This document shows positions 1-10,913 of a stretch of 64,000 nt of DNA, in pieces. The position numbers and the translations under genes are program-made. The notes beneath the pieces were generated by a model that saw only the letters and a program-made list of their open reading frames with translations, was not told the origin of the DNA and did not search any database. Where the stretch lies: positions 124,001 through 188,000 of the forward strand of contig NZ_JAFW01000001.1 in the NCBI RefSeq assembly GCF_000526335.1. Direction: 5' to 3'. The stretch comes from Arthrobacter sp. 31Y. GTDB taxonomy: Bacteria; Actinomycetota; Actinomycetes; Actinomycetales; Micrococcaceae. The number at the start of each line of letters is the position of its first letter. Positions within the stretch are counted from its first letter, which is position 1.

Positions 1-1429
1 CTGCCAGGCCGTCGGTGTTGAGCCGGGCAAGCATCAGGGTCTCAGCCAGGACAGCATGCCGGAAGTCTCCGATGTGCAACGATTCGTTGGCGCTATGTGC
101 ACGGGAATCGGGATCCTCAACTCCGGTCACCAGGATCTGGACATCCGGATACATCTCCAGGAGATCCGAGATGAAGGGAATGGAACCACCGATTCCCATT
201 TCCACCGGCTTGACGCCCCACGATTCCCCCAGCGCCCAAAGGGCCAGCCGCGCCGCGGCAGATGTTGTGTCGGTGGAGAAGGCATTGCCCCTCTCCCCCG
301 GCGTAAACGTCACTTGGGCACCGAACGGCGCATGGGATTCAACGTGCTGTTTCAGGGCGGCCATTGCCGCTTCAGGGTCCTGGCCCGGCGCCAGCCTCAT
401 GCTGAACTTCGCCCGGGCCGCCGGTATAAGGGTGTTTGATGCGACGTCGACGGCGGGGACGTCCATGCCAATGATGGACAGTGCGGGCTTGGTCCACAAA
501 CGCGAGGCGATGGTTCCGCTGCCGGCCAGCCGTACGCCGTCTAGCACCGATGCATCGGCCCGGTAGTCAGCTTCGGTGAGGTCCACGGCCACCTCGTCCC
601 GGCCCACTAGGCCGGCCACTGCTACATTGCCGGCGTCGTCGTGAAGGGTCGCAATAAGCCGCGACAAGAGAGTGGGGGCATCGAGCACAGGACCGCCAAA
701 CATGCCCGAATGGACGGCATGCTCCAGAACACGCACTTCGAACGTTCCGTCCACCAGGCCACGAAGGCTGGTGGTGAGGGCCGGTACACCCACCTTCCAG
801 TTGCTGGAGTCCGCAACGACGATTACATCGGACCGGAGAAGTTCCTGGTGCTCCTCAAGGAAGGCACGGAAAGTGGGCGACCCCGCTTCTTCCTCGCCTT
901 CGAAGAAGAAGGTCACGCCAAGCCCGAAGTCCTCCCCCAGGACCTTCGTCACGGCGCTGTAAGCGGCGAGGTGCGCCATGATGCCCGCTTTGTCGTCGGC
1001 GGCGCCGCGTCCATACAAACGGCCATTCCGCTCTTCGGCGACAAACGGCTCCGAGTTCCAGAGGCTTCGGTCTCCCGGGGGCTGGACGTCATGGTGGGCG
1101 TAAAGCAAAATTGTCGGTTTGCCTTGGGCGGCAGGGCGGCGCGCGACGACGGCAGGACCACCGGGCGTACCGTCCGCCTTGTTGCAGCGAAGGATCCGGA
1201 CGTCCTCCATACCGGCCTCCTTAACCAAGGAAGCAACGGCGTCGGCGCTCCGATCCAGTTCCTTAGGATCGAAGCTTGCCCACGCAATCCCTGGAATAGC
1301 CACCAGGTCTTCCAGGGACGCAAGAGTGGCGTCGAAGGATTCGTTGACCGCCGCCGTCAGTGCCTCGATCGGGGTGGAGCTTGGATGCCCTTGCTTGTTC
1401 TGCGGGATCTCCGCATGTGCTGAAGTCAT
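1..1429 (-). CDS. M20-family dipeptidase (C-terminus cut by window edge)
   Basis: Zinc metallopeptidase of the M20 family, probably a cytoplasmic dipeptidase or aminoacyl-peptide hydrolase. About 476 residues are visible from an ATG at 1429; the stop lies beyond position 1. Metal and catalytic motifs appear in the usual order: YAHHDVQP near residue 112, GRGAADDKAG near 141, FEGEEEAGSP near 175, and a late histidine in SRAHSANES near 443. The lid domain lies between the last two. It is divergent from the DUF3043 gene, with 133 bases between the two starts. No strong Shine-Dalgarno sequence precedes the ATG. The family is secure; the true substrate cannot be read from the sequence. Confidence 0.9.
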   Translation of the reverse strand, partial: MTSAHAEIPQNKQGHPSSTPIEALTAAVNESFDATLASLEDLVAIPGIAWASFDPKELDRSADAVASLVKEAGMEDVRILRCNKADGTPGGPAVVARRPAAQGKPTILLYAHHDVQPPGDRSLWNSEPFVAEERNGRLYGRGAADDKAGIMAHLAAYSAVTKVLGEDFGLGVTFFFEGEEEAGSPTFRAFLEEHQELLRSDVIVVADSSNWKVGVPALTTSLRGLVDGTFEVRVLEHAVHSGMFGGPVLDAPTLLSRLIATLHDDAGNVAVAGLVGRDEVAVDLTEADYRADASVLDGVRLAGSGTIASRLWTKPALSIIGMDVPAVDVASNTLIPAARAKFSMRLAPGQDPEAAMAALKQHVESHAPFGAQVTFTPGERGNAFSTDTTSAAARLALWALGESWGVKPVEMGIGGSIPFISDLLEMYPDVQILVTGVEDPDSRAHSANESLHIGDFRHAVLAETLMLARLNTDGLA

Positions 1430-1562
1430 GGGCCACACTTTACCGCCGGGGATTCTCCCTCCGAAGCAGGCACAGCCGGAACCACGGGCTGCAGGCGGGG
1501 CAAGGCCGCCGGCAAACGGGACACGTAACGTGCACCACCTTCCAGAGGGGTATTCTGTATGG

Positions 1563-2156
1563 GTGTTCGGACGCAAAAAGGAAGAGCCCAGCGCTCAATC
1601 AGTAGTAGATCAGGCCTACGCCACCGCACCGGAGCCCGGTGCCGGAAAGGGCGCCCCAACGCCCAAGCGGAAGGACCAGGAAGCGGCCCGCAAGCGCCCG
1701 TTGGTTCCCACCGACCGCAAGGCTTCCAAGGCAGCGGAAAGGGTGGCCATTCAGGATCAGCGGCAGAAAATGCGGCAGGCCTTGGACACGGGAGACGAGA
1801 AATTCCTCCCCCTTCGGGACAAGGGCCCACAAAAGCGCTACACGCGTGACTACGTTGACGCGCGCTTCAGCCTCGGTGAGTACCTCATGTTCGGCGCATT
1901 GCTGTTCGTGGTGATCTCGCTGATCATTCCGCCCACCAGCGCCGGCATCAGCTACGTACTCGTTGGCTTCTGGATCATGTTCCTGGCGGTCTTTGTGGAC
2001 GTCTTCATCCTCTCCCGCAAACTTCGGAAGCGGCTAACGGAGAAGTTCGGCGAAGTGGAGCGTGGCTCAATCTGGTATGGCTGCATGCGTGCCCTTCAGT
2101 TCCGCAAGCTCCGCCTTCCCAAACCTCAGGTAAAGCGCGGACAGTACCCCGCCTAG
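1563..2156 (+). CDS. DUF3043 domain-containing membrane protein
   Basis: A 197-residue protein of the actinobacterial DUF3043 family, function unknown. I chose the GTG at 1563 because AGAGGGG lies 12 bases upstream at 1544-1550; the frame stays open further upstream, but that stretch runs antisense to the dipeptidase. The first ~100 residues are charged and low in complexity (many Lys, Arg, Glu, Pro). Two adjacent hydrophobic segments follow, near residues 108-125 and 131-151, then a basic cytoplasmic tail. This suggests a small hairpin-type integral membrane protein with both ends in the cytosol. It ends at a strong bidirectional terminator shared with pyrD. Confidence 0.88.
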   Translation: MFGRKKEEPSAQSVVDQAYATAPEPGAGKGAPTPKRKDQEAARKRPLVPTDRKASKAAERVAIQDQRQKMRQALDTGDEKFLPLRDKGPQKRYTRDYVDARFSLGEYLMFGALLFVVISLIIPPTSAGISYVLVGFWIMFLAVFVDVFILSRKLRKRLTEKFGEVERGSIWYGCMRALQFRKLRLPKPQVKRGQYPA

Positions 2157-2208
2157 AAGTCAAATAGACCAGATGCCTTGTAGGACCCGCGCCACGGGCC
2201 CTTGCATT

Positions 2209-2245
2209 GAAGAAGACCCCGGACCATTGGTCCGGGGTCTTCTTC
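2209..2245. terminator. Bidirectional rho-independent terminator
   Basis: A near-perfect inverted repeat: arm GAAGAAGACCCCGGACCA at 2209-2226 and its complement at 2228-2245. The arms carry A and T tracts at their outer ends, so it can work on both strands. It lies between the convergent DUF3043 gene and pyrD. Confidence 0.9.
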
Positions 2246-2290
2246 GTTCCGGGCTATCAAGTTAACAGGGCCCTCTTGATGCGGCCCGCC

Positions 2291-3370
2291 TTAGCGGGAT
2301 GCACGCCTGCGAAGTTTCACAAGACCCTTGTTGATCCGGGAAGCCCAGAACGGGCCTTCGTAGAGGAATGCGGTGTATCCCTGCACTAACGTGGCCCCGG
2401 CATCCAAGCGGTCCTGAACATCCCGCGGGGTCGCAACGCCACCCACCGCAATAAGGACAAGCTGGTCCCCCACCGAACCCTTGAGCCTGCGCAACACCTC
2501 CAAGGAACGCTGCTTGAGGGGCGCACCGGACAAGCCGCCAGCGCCAAGAGCCGCCACTTTTGCAGCGTCCGAGACGAGCCCGTCACGGGAAATCGTGGTG
2601 TTGGTGGCGATGATTCCGTCAAGTCTCAGGTCCAACGCAAGCCGTGCGACGTCGTCGACATCCTCATCGGAAAGGTCAGGCGCAATCTTGACCAGCAGGG
2701 GCACGTGCCGCCCGGCCGCTTCGTCGGCAGCGTCGCCAACAGACCGGAGCAGCGGCCGCAGGCTTTCCACGTTCTGCAGCAAACGAAGCCCAGGGGTATT
2801 GGGCGAGCTCACGTTGACCACCAAGTAGTCGGCCGCCGGCGCCAGGCTACGTGCACTGACCAGGTAGTCCTCGGTAGCGTCATCGAGCTCAACCACTTTG
2901 GTCTTGCCGATGTTGACCCCGATAATCGGCCGGACGTCCGGGTGCACCCGCTGCAAAGCAGCCCGTGCTGACTTGAGTCGCGGCGCGACTGCCGCGGCGC
3001 CGTCGTTATTGAATCCCATGCGGTTGATGACCGCCCTGTCCTCGATCAAGCGGAATAGGCGCGGCTTGTCATTCCCTGGCTGTGCTTGGCCGGTGATGGT
3101 CCCAACTTCCACGTGCCCAAAACCGAGTTCGGACAGCGCTTCAATGCCGTGCCCCTCCTTGTCAAAGCCTGCCGCCAGGCCGAACGGTGAAGGAAAGACA
3201 AGTCCCAGCGCCTCGGTACGAAGGGAAGCATCTGGAGTTGTGATCCTGGCGAGGATCCTCCCGGCACCGGAACGGTGGGCCGCCCGGATTCCTTGGAAGC
3301 CGATCTTGTGGGCCTTCTCGGCATCCATCCAGGAGAAGGCCAACTTGAAGAATGTGGGGTAAACGCGCAT
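2291..3370 (-). CDS. pyrD: Dihydroorotate dehydrogenase (quinone), class 2
   Basis: Oxidises dihydroorotate to orotate at the membrane using FMN and quinone, the fourth step of UMP synthesis. It has 359 residues from the ATG at 3370; the frame runs a further 31 codons upstream, but the N-terminus MRVYPTFFK is typical of class 2 enzymes. Visible motifs: GFDKEG near residue 69, MGFNNDG at 118-124, and NVSSPNTPG at 186-194 carrying the class 2 catalytic serine. The amphipathic N-terminal helix expected for membrane attachment is present. It lies about 48 kb from the pyr operon in this window, so it is not in that transcript. It starts back to back with the FAD dehydrogenase gene. Confidence 0.95.
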   Translation of the reverse strand: MRVYPTFFKLAFSWMDAEKAHKIGFQGIRAAHRSGAGRILARITTPDASLRTEALGLVFPSPFGLAAGFDKEGHGIEALSELGFGHVEVGTITGQAQPGNDKPRLFRLIEDRAVINRMGFNNDGAAAVAPRLKSARAALQRVHPDVRPIIGVNIGKTKVVELDDATEDYLVSARSLAPAADYLVVNVSSPNTPGLRLLQNVESLRPLLRSVGDAADEAAGRHVPLLVKIAPDLSDEDVDDVARLALDLRLDGIIATNTTISRDGLVSDAAKVAALGAGGLSGAPLKQRSLEVLRRLKGSVGDQLVLIAVGGVATPRDVQDRLDAGATLVQGYTAFLYEGPFWASRINKGLVKLRRRASR

Positions 3371-3444
3371 GGTCCTAGTTTTCCCGCTTACCGACGACTC
3401 ACCAAACCCGTGACCTTGCCTGCCGCTAGCATGTAGGAATGCCG

Positions 3445-5121
3445 ATGGAAAATCGTGACGCACATCATGGGAACCATAAGGTCACAGCCGACATCGTGGT
3501 GGTTGGCGCGGGCTTGTCCGGACTGGTTGCCGCAGCCACTGCGTATGCCGCCGGCAAGACAGTGGCTGTCCTGGACCAAGAGCCGGGGGCTTCCGTTGGC
3601 GGCCAGGCCCACTGGTCTTTCGGCGGCCTCTTCATGGTCAACACGCCGGAGCAACGGCGCTTGGGGGTGAAGGACAACGCTGAGCTTGCCCTCTCCGATT
3701 GGCTTGCTTCGGCAGCCTTTGATCGATCCCGGGATCACACCGCCCGGGAATGGGCAGAGGCCTATGTACACTTCGCCGCAGGCGAGAAACGACAATGGCT
3801 GCGAAGTCTGGGCGTTGGCATTTTCCCTTTGGTGCAATGGGCTGAACGCGGTGGCTACGGACCGAAGGGCCACGGCAACACTGTCCCCCGATTCCATGTC
3901 ACGTGGGGAACCGGTCCGGCGCTTGTTGGACCGTTCCTCGCCAAGGTGCGCGAAGGCGTTGATGCCGGAAGGGTCAGCATGCACTTCAGGCATCGGGCGG
4001 TCTCCCTCACCGCCACTGCGGGCAGGGTTACGGGTGTTTCCGGCGAGATACTGGAACGGTCGACGGCGGTGAGGGGCCAGGCTTCCGGGCGCGGCGTCGT
4101 CGGGAGCTTTGAGGCGAGGTCAGATGCTGTTGTGGTGACGACGGGCGGCATCGGTGGTAACCACCCGGCAGTGCGCAGGCAGTGGCCGGGAGGCTCTGCA
4201 CCGGACTACCTGCTCAGCGGCGTGCCGGCGTCCGTTGACGGCGAGTTTCTCTCCGCCGTTGAGTCCACCGGCGCTTCGCTAATCAACGGCGACCGGATGT
4301 GGCACTACCCCGAAGGGATCCACAACTACGATCCTGTGTGGCCCCACCATGGAATCCGAATTCTTCCCGGGCCTTCTTCACTATGGCTTGACGCGGAAGG
4401 ACGTCAACTGCCGGCGCCGCTCTTCCCGGGCTTTGACTCCCAAGGTGCGCTGAGGCACGTAGTGGGTACGGGCCATGGTTACTCTTGGTTTGTCCTCAAC
4501 CGCACCATCGCCTTGAAGGAACTGGCGCTCTCCGGCTCCGAGCAGAACCCGGATCTTACGGGTAAAGATGTACGGCTGCTCGCATCGCGTCTTCGACCCA
4601 CACAGGACTCGCCCATTCAGCGCTTTCTGGACAAGGGCGTCGACTTCCTTCAGGCATCAACGCCTGCTGACCTTGCAACACGCATGAACCAGCTCACTGG
4701 AACATCCTTGATCGACGCCACCGGGCTTGAGGCAGTGATCCGGGCACGGGACAGTCAGGTGAGCAGCGGCCTGGGCAAGGACCCCCAACTGGCCGCGATC
4801 AGGGCGGCGCGTCGATTCGCCACCGACAAGCTCATGCGGGTTGCTCCCCCGCATCGGTTGACGGACCCTCGGCATGGACCCTTGATTGCCATCCGGCTCT
4901 CGGTGCTAACGCGGAAAAGCCTGGGCGGAATCATCACTGATCTGCACTCAAGGGTGCTGGATGGCGAGGGTATGGTCATCCCGGGCCTCTATGCTGCAGG
5001 CGAAGCGGCCGGTTTCGGAGGCGGTGGCATCCACGGGTACCGGGCGTTGGAAGGAACCTTCCTGGGAGGTTGCCTGTTCAGCGGAAGGTCTGCGGGCCGG
5101 CACGCTGCTGCCAGTGTCTAA
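3445..5121 (+). CDS. FAD-binding dehydrogenase (fumarate reductase / 3-ketosteroid dehydrogenase-like)
   Basis: A flavoprotein oxidoreductase of the fumarate reductase/KstD-like superfamily (COG3573 type), about 558 residues. The Rossmann motif [13 protein letters not shown] lies near residues 18-30. The C-terminal FAD-binding block [19 protein letters not shown], typical of this group, lies near residue 515. I prefer the ATG at 3445: the AGGA at 3435-3438 is 6 bases upstream, whereas the ATG at 3439 directly abuts it. No signal peptide or haem motif is seen, so it is probably cytosolic. Two alpha/beta hydrolases follow with a 9-base gap, suggesting one catabolic transcript. The substrate is unknown; steroid-like or cyclic ketone substrates are a guess from the superfamily. 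Confidence 0.88.
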   Translation: MENRDAHHGNHKVTADIVVVGAGLSGLVAAATAYAAGKTVAVLDQEPGASVGGQAHWSFGGLFMVNTPEQRRLGVKDNAELALSDWLASAAFDRSRDHTAREWAEAYVHFAAGEKRQWLRSLGVGIFPLVQWAERGGYGPKGHGNTVPRFHVTWGTGPALVGPFLAKVREGVDAGRVSMHFRHRAVSLTATAGRVTGVSGEILERSTAVRGQASGRGVVGSFEARSDAVVVTTGGIGGNHPAVRRQWPGGSAPDYLLSGVPASVDGEFLSAVESTGASLINGDRMWHYPEGIHNYDPVWPHHGIRILPGPSSLWLDAEGRQLPAPLFPGFDSQGALRHVVGTGHGYSWFVLNRTIALKELALSGSEQNPDLTGKDVRLLASRLRPTQDSPIQRFLDKGVDFLQASTPADLATRMNQLTGTSLIDATGLEAVIRARDSQVSSGLGKDPQLAAIRAARRFATDKLMRVAPPHRLTDPRHGPLIAIRLSVLTRKSLGGIITDLHSRVLDGEGMVIPGLYAAGEAAGFGGGGIHGYRALEGTFLGGCLFSGRSAGRHAAASV

Positions 5122-5130
5122 GCTGAACCC

Positions 5131-6156
5131 ATGGAGTGGACCGCTGACATACTTGGACCCGACTTCCAAGCCTGTGGCCTGGAGGCCACGGGCCCGGATG
5201 GCGTGATCCGGCATGCCACCTTGATCAGGCATAGAGTCCAGCCCGGGAGCCAAGCCGACGACGACGGCCAGTCGCCGCCGAAGCGCCACGGCGCCGTCCT
5301 GTTTCTGCACGGTTGGAGTGACTACTTCTTCAACACCGCGTTGGCCAGCTTCTGGGCAGACCAAGGCTACGACTTTTACGCTCTGGACATGCACAACCAC
5401 GGCCGGAGCCTCCGCTCCGGCACGCCTGGTGGCTACGTAGCGAACCTGACCGACTACGACACCGAGATTCAACAAGCCATCGACATCATTCACGGCGATC
5501 GCGCTGCCTCCCCGAAGGGGAGCCTGACACTGATGGGCCATTCCACCGGAGGGTTGGTGGCAGCGCTGTGGGCCAGCCGCCATCCGAACGACGTCCAGTA
5601 CCTGATTCTCGACAGCCCATGGCTGGAGATGCACGGCAGTTCACTGGTACGGCGCGCTGCGCAAGCCATGGTGTCCCCCATTGCAAAGATCCGCCCCGAG
5701 ACTGTCTTGAGGTTGCCGGAGCGCGGCTTCTATTTCCGGAGCATCAGCAGTACGGCCGAAGGGGAATGGACCCTGGATGAGAAGTATCGGCCACCGCTGG
5801 CGTTCCCCGTTCGCGCAGGCTGGCTGAGTGCAGTCTTCGCGGGCCATTCACAGGTGGCCCGCGGCTTGAAGCTGGAGATGCCGGTCCTTGTTCTGACCTC
5901 TACCACCAGCGCCAATGGCATGGTGTGGCAGGAATCGATGCGCCGTTCGGATGCCGTGCTGGACGTCAGCGTCATAGCCCTGCGTGCCATGGCCTTGGGG
6001 CGTTCGGTTACCTTGGAACGCATCGACGGAGCCCTCCACGACGTCTTTCTTTCGGCACCCGCCGTGCGGAGAGACGCCTATGCGCGACTCGCCCGGTGGG
6101 TCAACGGATTCATGGACAACAACGAGCCGGAGCATCGGCGGGAAGGAGACACATGA
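5131..6156 (+). CDS. Alpha/beta hydrolase (serine hydrolase, first of a tandem pair)
   Basis: A 341-residue cytoplasmic serine hydrolase of the alpha/beta fold, monoacylglycerol-lipase/S33-like. The oxyanion region VLFLHGWSDYF lies near residue 55, the nucleophile elbow GHSTGG carries Ser138, and the catalytic histidine is His303 in GALHDVFLS. It starts 9 bases after the FAD dehydrogenase stop and its stop overlaps the next start (ATGA), so the three genes are probably co-translated. It clearly resembles the next gene (shared stretches SPWLE, GSSLVR, GALHDVFLS), pointing to tandem duplication. No obvious Shine-Dalgarno sequence precedes the start, consistent with coupling. The ester or amide substrate is unknown. 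Confidence 0.88.
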   Translation: MEWTADILGPDFQACGLEATGPDGVIRHATLIRHRVQPGSQADDDGQSPPKRHGAVLFLHGWSDYFFNTALASFWADQGYDFYALDMHNHGRSLRSGTPGGYVANLTDYDTEIQQAIDIIHGDRAASPKGSLTLMGHSTGGLVAALWASRHPNDVQYLILDSPWLEMHGSSLVRRAAQAMVSPIAKIRPETVLRLPERGFYFRSISSTAEGEWTLDEKYRPPLAFPVRAGWLSAVFAGHSQVARGLKLEMPVLVLTSTTSANGMVWQESMRRSDAVLDVSVIALRAMALGRSVTLERIDGALHDVFLSAPAVRRDAYARLARWVNGFMDNNEPEHRREGDT

Positions 6157-7226
6157 CCACCACGGAGGAGTCGGTTTCGCTGTGGCAACCTGACGTTCTC
6201 GGCCATGGCTACGAGTGCATGAGCCTGCCAATGAAGGCCGACGAAGAGGGGCCCGTCAAAGCGACCCTCATCAGGTACGCACCGCCGGCGGCTCATCCGT
6301 CTCAACAAGGAGTGCTTGACTTCCTGGCGTCCTTTACCAAACGCAAACGCCGCCCCACACCTGCTGACCCCGGCGGAGCACCTAGAGTAGTCCTCTATTT
6401 GCACGGGTGGGCGGACTACTTCCTGCAGACCGAACTTGCCGAGTACCTGACGGCGTCGGGCTTTCATTTCTATGCCGTGGACCTGCGGAAGTTCGGCCGC
6501 AGCCTGTTGCCGGGGCAAACGCCCGGCTACACGTCAGACCTCGGCGTCTATGACGAAGACCTCGCTGCGGCCTTACGCGAAATAGAACGGGACGTAGCGC
6601 TAAGAACCAGCAATTCCACTCCTCCCACCATCCACATGCTCGCCCATTCCCTGGGCGGGTTGATCGCGGCTTTGTGGGCCGACCGCAATCCCGGACAGGT
6701 GGGTACCTTGGTCCTGAATTCACCGTGGTTGGAACTCCAAGGAAGCAGTTTGGTCCGGAGCATCGCCATGCACTTGGTGGAACCCTTTGCACGGACCGAT
6801 CCAAAGCGTCCGTTCAGATTCCCGGAAATGCCGGCGTACTGGGAAAGTGTCAGCAACGAGGGACATGGCGAATGGATCCTGGATCCCGTGTGGCGGCCAC
6901 GGGCTTCTTTCCCCATCCGCGCCGGATGGACCAAAGCGGTTCTTGCGGGCCACGCAGCAGTGGAACGCAAGCTCAACATCGACGCACCCGTGCTGGTGCT
7001 CTTGTCCGGGCGGACCCGGATCCAGGCCGAATGGACTGCGGACTTGATGCGCGCCGATGCGGTCATTGACGTCGAGGAAACCGCGCGGAGGGCGCTCGGT
7101 CTTGCCAGAAGGACTGCCGTGTTCCGCTATCCCGGCGCCCTGCACGACGTCTTTCTCTCAAGACGGACCGTCCGCCAACAGGCCTACCGTGACGTAGCCG
7201 TATGGTTGGCAGCCTATCCCTACTGA
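6153..7226 (+). CDS. Alpha/beta hydrolase (second of a tandem pair)
   Basis: A paralogue of the preceding hydrolase, 357 residues. The start is the ATG at 6153, which overlaps the upstream TGA and has GGAAGGAG at 6141-6148; the longer open frame upstream is out of register with the real gene. Motifs: VVLYLHGWADYFLQ near residue 80, nucleophile elbow AHSLGG with Ser166, and His331 in GALHDVFLS. It differs from its neighbour by an insert of about 25 residues before the first strand (a Lys/Arg-rich stretch near residue 60) and by AHSLGG in place of GHSTGG. The two copies may therefore have diverged in substrate. It converges on uppS and no clear terminator is seen between them. Confidence 0.88.
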   Translation: MTTTEESVSLWQPDVLGHGYECMSLPMKADEEGPVKATLIRYAPPAAHPSQQGVLDFLASFTKRKRRPTPADPGGAPRVVLYLHGWADYFLQTELAEYLTASGFHFYAVDLRKFGRSLLPGQTPGYTSDLGVYDEDLAAALREIERDVALRTSNSTPPTIHMLAHSLGGLIAALWADRNPGQVGTLVLNSPWLELQGSSLVRSIAMHLVEPFARTDPKRPFRFPEMPAYWESVSNEGHGEWILDPVWRPRASFPIRAGWTKAVLAGHAAVERKLNIDAPVLVLLSGRTRIQAEWTADLMRADAVIDVEETARRALGLARRTAVFRYPGALHDVFLSRRTVRQQAYRDVAVWLAAYPY

Positions 7227-7259
7227 GTTAACAAACGTATGCTATTTGGCTGGCGCGTG

Positions 7260-8084
7260 CTACTTAGCTGCCGGCGCCGCATCAACGGCCCCTCCATAGC
7301 GACGGTCGCGTTTTGCATAAATCTCGACGGCGTCCCAAAGGGTGCGCCGGTCCACGTCCGGCCACAACGTGTCCATGAAGACGAACTCAGCATACGCCGA
7401 TTGCCACAACAGGAAGTTGGACAACCTCTGCTCCCCCGAGCTGCGGAGAAAGAGATCCACGTCAGGAAGGTCCGGCTCGTCCAGATACTTTTGAATCGTC
7501 TTCTCCGAGACCGATCCCGGCTTCAGGCGGCCGGCGGCGACGTCGTGAGCAATGGCTGAGACGGCATCAGCAATTTCTGCGCGGCCGCCGTAGTTAACAC
7601 ACATGGTCAAAGTGCAGGTGTCATTGGCGCGCGTATAGTCCTCGGCCTCTTCCAGCTCCTTGATCACCGATCCCCACAGGCGGGGGCGGCGTCCAGCCCA
7701 GCGGATCCGTACACCCCACTCATCCAATTGGTTGCGCTGGCGGCGTAGTACATCCTTGTTAAATCCCATGAGGAATCGAACTTCTTCGGGCGACCGGCGC
7801 CAGTTCTCGGTGGAGAACGCATAGACGCTGACGTATTTGATTCCGAGTTCAATGGCCCCGGCCATGACGTCCAGGAGCGCGGGCTCACCCGCCTTATGCC
7901 CCTCTATCCGCGGGAGGCCACGCTGATTTGCCCAGCGCCCGTTGCCATCCATGACAATCGCGACATGCTGAGGGATGAACTCACTCGGAATGCTTGGCGG
8001 TACCGCCCCGGAAGGGTGTCCATAAGGGGCGACCACAGGAGTCGTCCTTGCCGCGATTGACTTGCTCTTCTTTCCAAGTACCAC
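7260..8084 (-). CDS. uppS: Isoprenyl transferase / undecaprenyl diphosphate synthase (cis-type)
   Basis: Condenses isopentenyl diphosphate onto an allylic diphosphate to make the long polyprenyl carrier for cell-wall synthesis. It has 274 residues. The catalytic region [15 protein letters not shown] has its Asp at 46. Downstream motifs are NYGGRAEI and the substrate-binding [14 protein letters not shown]. The start is a GTG at 8084, two bases after the recO stop, so it is translationally linked to recO. The order leuA-recO-uppS, all leftward, is typical of Arthrobacter-like genomes, although a strong terminator separates leuA from recO. The N-terminal ~30 residues are an unstructured extension common in actinobacterial members. 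Confidence 0.94.
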   Translation of the reverse strand: MVLGKKSKSIAARTTPVVAPYGHPSGAVPPSIPSEFIPQHVAIVMDGNGRWANQRGLPRIEGHKAGEPALLDVMAGAIELGIKYVSVYAFSTENWRRSPEEVRFLMGFNKDVLRRQRNQLDEWGVRIRWAGRRPRLWGSVIKELEEAEDYTRANDTCTLTMCVNYGGRAEIADAVSAIAHDVAAGRLKPGSVSEKTIQKYLDEPDLPDVDLFLRSSGEQRLSNFLLWQSAYAEFVFMDTLWPDVDRRTLWDAVEIYAKRDRRYGGAVDAAPAAK

Positions 8085-8086
8085 TG

Positions 8087-8854
8087 TCAGCTTCGCTCCA
8101 CGTGTTTGAGTGATTTCAAGGCCCGTTCAAGGTGCCATTGAAGGTAGCTTGCCACCAAGCCGGCGGCCTCCCGCCTATGCCGCGGGTCTGAAGCATCGGC
8201 GACGCTCCATGTGCCGGTCAGCAGGGCACCGAGCAGCACCACTGTTTCCGGTGCCGGAGCCGGAGAACCCGGGGGCCTGCAATCGCTGCACACCATGCCG
8301 CCGACGGGAGCGGCGAACGCTGTGTGAGGACCAGGACGGCCACAACGTGCACAATCGGTGAAGCTCGGCGCCCAGCCCCCAGTGGCCAAAGCCCGCAAAA
8401 GATAAGAATCGAGAATGAGTTCCGGCGGATGGTCCGAACGGCTCAGTGCAGCCAAGGCCCCAACCAGCAGATTGTAGTGTGCGGTCCCTGATTCAGTATC
8501 AGCATCCGTGAGCTTCTCGGCAGTCTCTGTCATGGCTGCGGCCACGGTAAAGCGCCCGTAATCGGCGGCGATACTGCTTCCGTACGCGCCTTTCGCCACG
8601 GCCTGGGTCACAATGTCCAAGGTCCGGCCTTGGACAAGTTGCAGATCCGCCACCATAAACGGCTCCAGGCGGGCTCCGAAACGGCTGCTGGTCCTACGGA
8701 CGCCCTTGGCAACGGCACGAACCTGGCCATGGTGCTTGGTCAGCAAAGTGATGATTCGGTCCGCCTCACCCAACTTATGGGTACGGAGCACCACGGCATC
8801 GTCCCTATAGGAGCGTGCTGCAAACGACGGATTGGCCACAACTAATCTTCGCAC
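8087..8854 (-). CDS. recO: DNA repair protein RecO
   Basis: Recombination mediator that helps RecR load RecA onto single-stranded DNA. It has 255 residues, the usual length. The N-terminal OB-fold region includes [19 protein letters not shown] near residues 16-34. A zinc site of four cysteines (168, 171, 189, 192) lies in the C-terminal half. The start is uncertain: the GTG at 8854 lacks a clear ribosome binding site, and a second GTG 15 bases downstream is possible. It sits between leuA (behind a terminator) and uppS (2-base gap). Confidence 0.93.
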   Translation of the reverse strand: MRRLVVANPSFAARSYRDDAVVLRTHKLGEADRIITLLTKHHGQVRAVAKGVRRTSSRFGARLEPFMVADLQLVQGRTLDIVTQAVAKGAYGSSIAADYGRFTVAAAMTETAEKLTDADTESGTAHYNLLVGALAALSRSDHPPELILDSYLLRALATGGWAPSFTDCARCGRPGPHTAFAAPVGGMVCSDCRPPGSPAPAPETVVLLGALLTGTWSVADASDPRHRREAAGLVASYLQWHLERALKSLKHVERS

Positions 8855-8884
8855 TATGCCGGGGTCCGGCAGTGTTCGCCGGAC

Positions 8885-8916
8885 CGTGTGGTGACGGGAT
8901 TTCCCGTCACCACACG
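8885..8916 (-). terminator. Rho-independent terminator after leuA
   Basis: A perfect 15-bp stem (CGTGTGGTGACGGGA at 8885-8899 and its complement at 8902-8916) with a two-base centre. It lies 8 bases beyond the leuA stop and before the recO start. It has no long T tract, so termination may be partial. Confidence 0.75.
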
Positions 8917-8924
8917 ACGGGTGC

Positions 8925-10688
<1,764 letters not shown>

Positions 10689-10721
10689 CTAAGTGAAAGC
10701 TTAGCCGGACACAACGGAACT

Positions 10722-10770
10722 CCGCGGCGAGGATGGCCCAGCTTCAGATAGCTTTCAGGCCTCGCCGCGG
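10722..10770 (-). promoter_or_regulatory. leuA leader hairpin (leucine attenuation element)
   Basis: On the minus strand, CCGCGGCGAGG (10770-10760) pairs perfectly with CCTCGCCGCGG (10732-10722), an 11-bp stem with a 27-base loop. The 5' arm overlaps the last codons of the leader peptide, so a ribosome at the leader stop would block the stem, while one stalled at the Leu codons would not. A second possible pairing joins CTTAGC in the leader (10778-10773) to GCTAAG (10705-10700). A small hairpin at 10689-10704 lies about 25 bases before the leuA ATG. No U tract follows, so control may be translational. Leucine leader elements upstream of leuA have been predicted in Actinobacteria. Confidence 0.7.
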
Positions 10771-10787
10771 CAGCTAAGAAGAAGCAT
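10755..10787 (-). CDS. Leucine leader peptide upstream of leuA (MLLLSCRGEA)
   Basis: A 10-codon ORF, ATG at 10787 to TGA at 10755, encoding MLLLSCRGEA. The three Leu codons at positions 2-4 are all CTT, an infrequent codon in a high-GC genome, which suits ribosome stalling when leucine is short. No Shine-Dalgarno sequence is seen, so translation may begin close to the 5' end of the transcript. It overlaps the 5' arm of the leuA leader hairpin and lies 90 bases before the leuA start. Confidence 0.72.
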   Translation of the reverse strand: MLLLSCRGEA

Positions 10788-10821
10788 CGCCGTACGCACA
10801 AATCCACACTAACACGATGCG

Positions 10822-10827
10822 TATGAT
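10822..10827 (+). promoter_or_regulatory. Possible -10 element for the M13 peptidase gene
   Basis: TATGAT is a good match to the sigma-70 -10 consensus and lies 87 bases before the proposed GTG start. I could not identify a convincing -35 element at the right distance, so this is tentative. Confidence 0.3.
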
Positions 10828-10913
10828 GACAGTGCAACACCTCATGCAACGTCCACTATGCAGACGCCGCGACGGTGGCAACGCCGGCTGCAGTGTCCAC
10901 ACAAGGAGCCACA

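Noticed and set aside
1119..1562. Upstream extension of the DUF3043 frame
   Set aside because: It overlaps the dipeptidase on the other strand; the GTG at 1563 has a good ribosome binding site and the family N-terminus.
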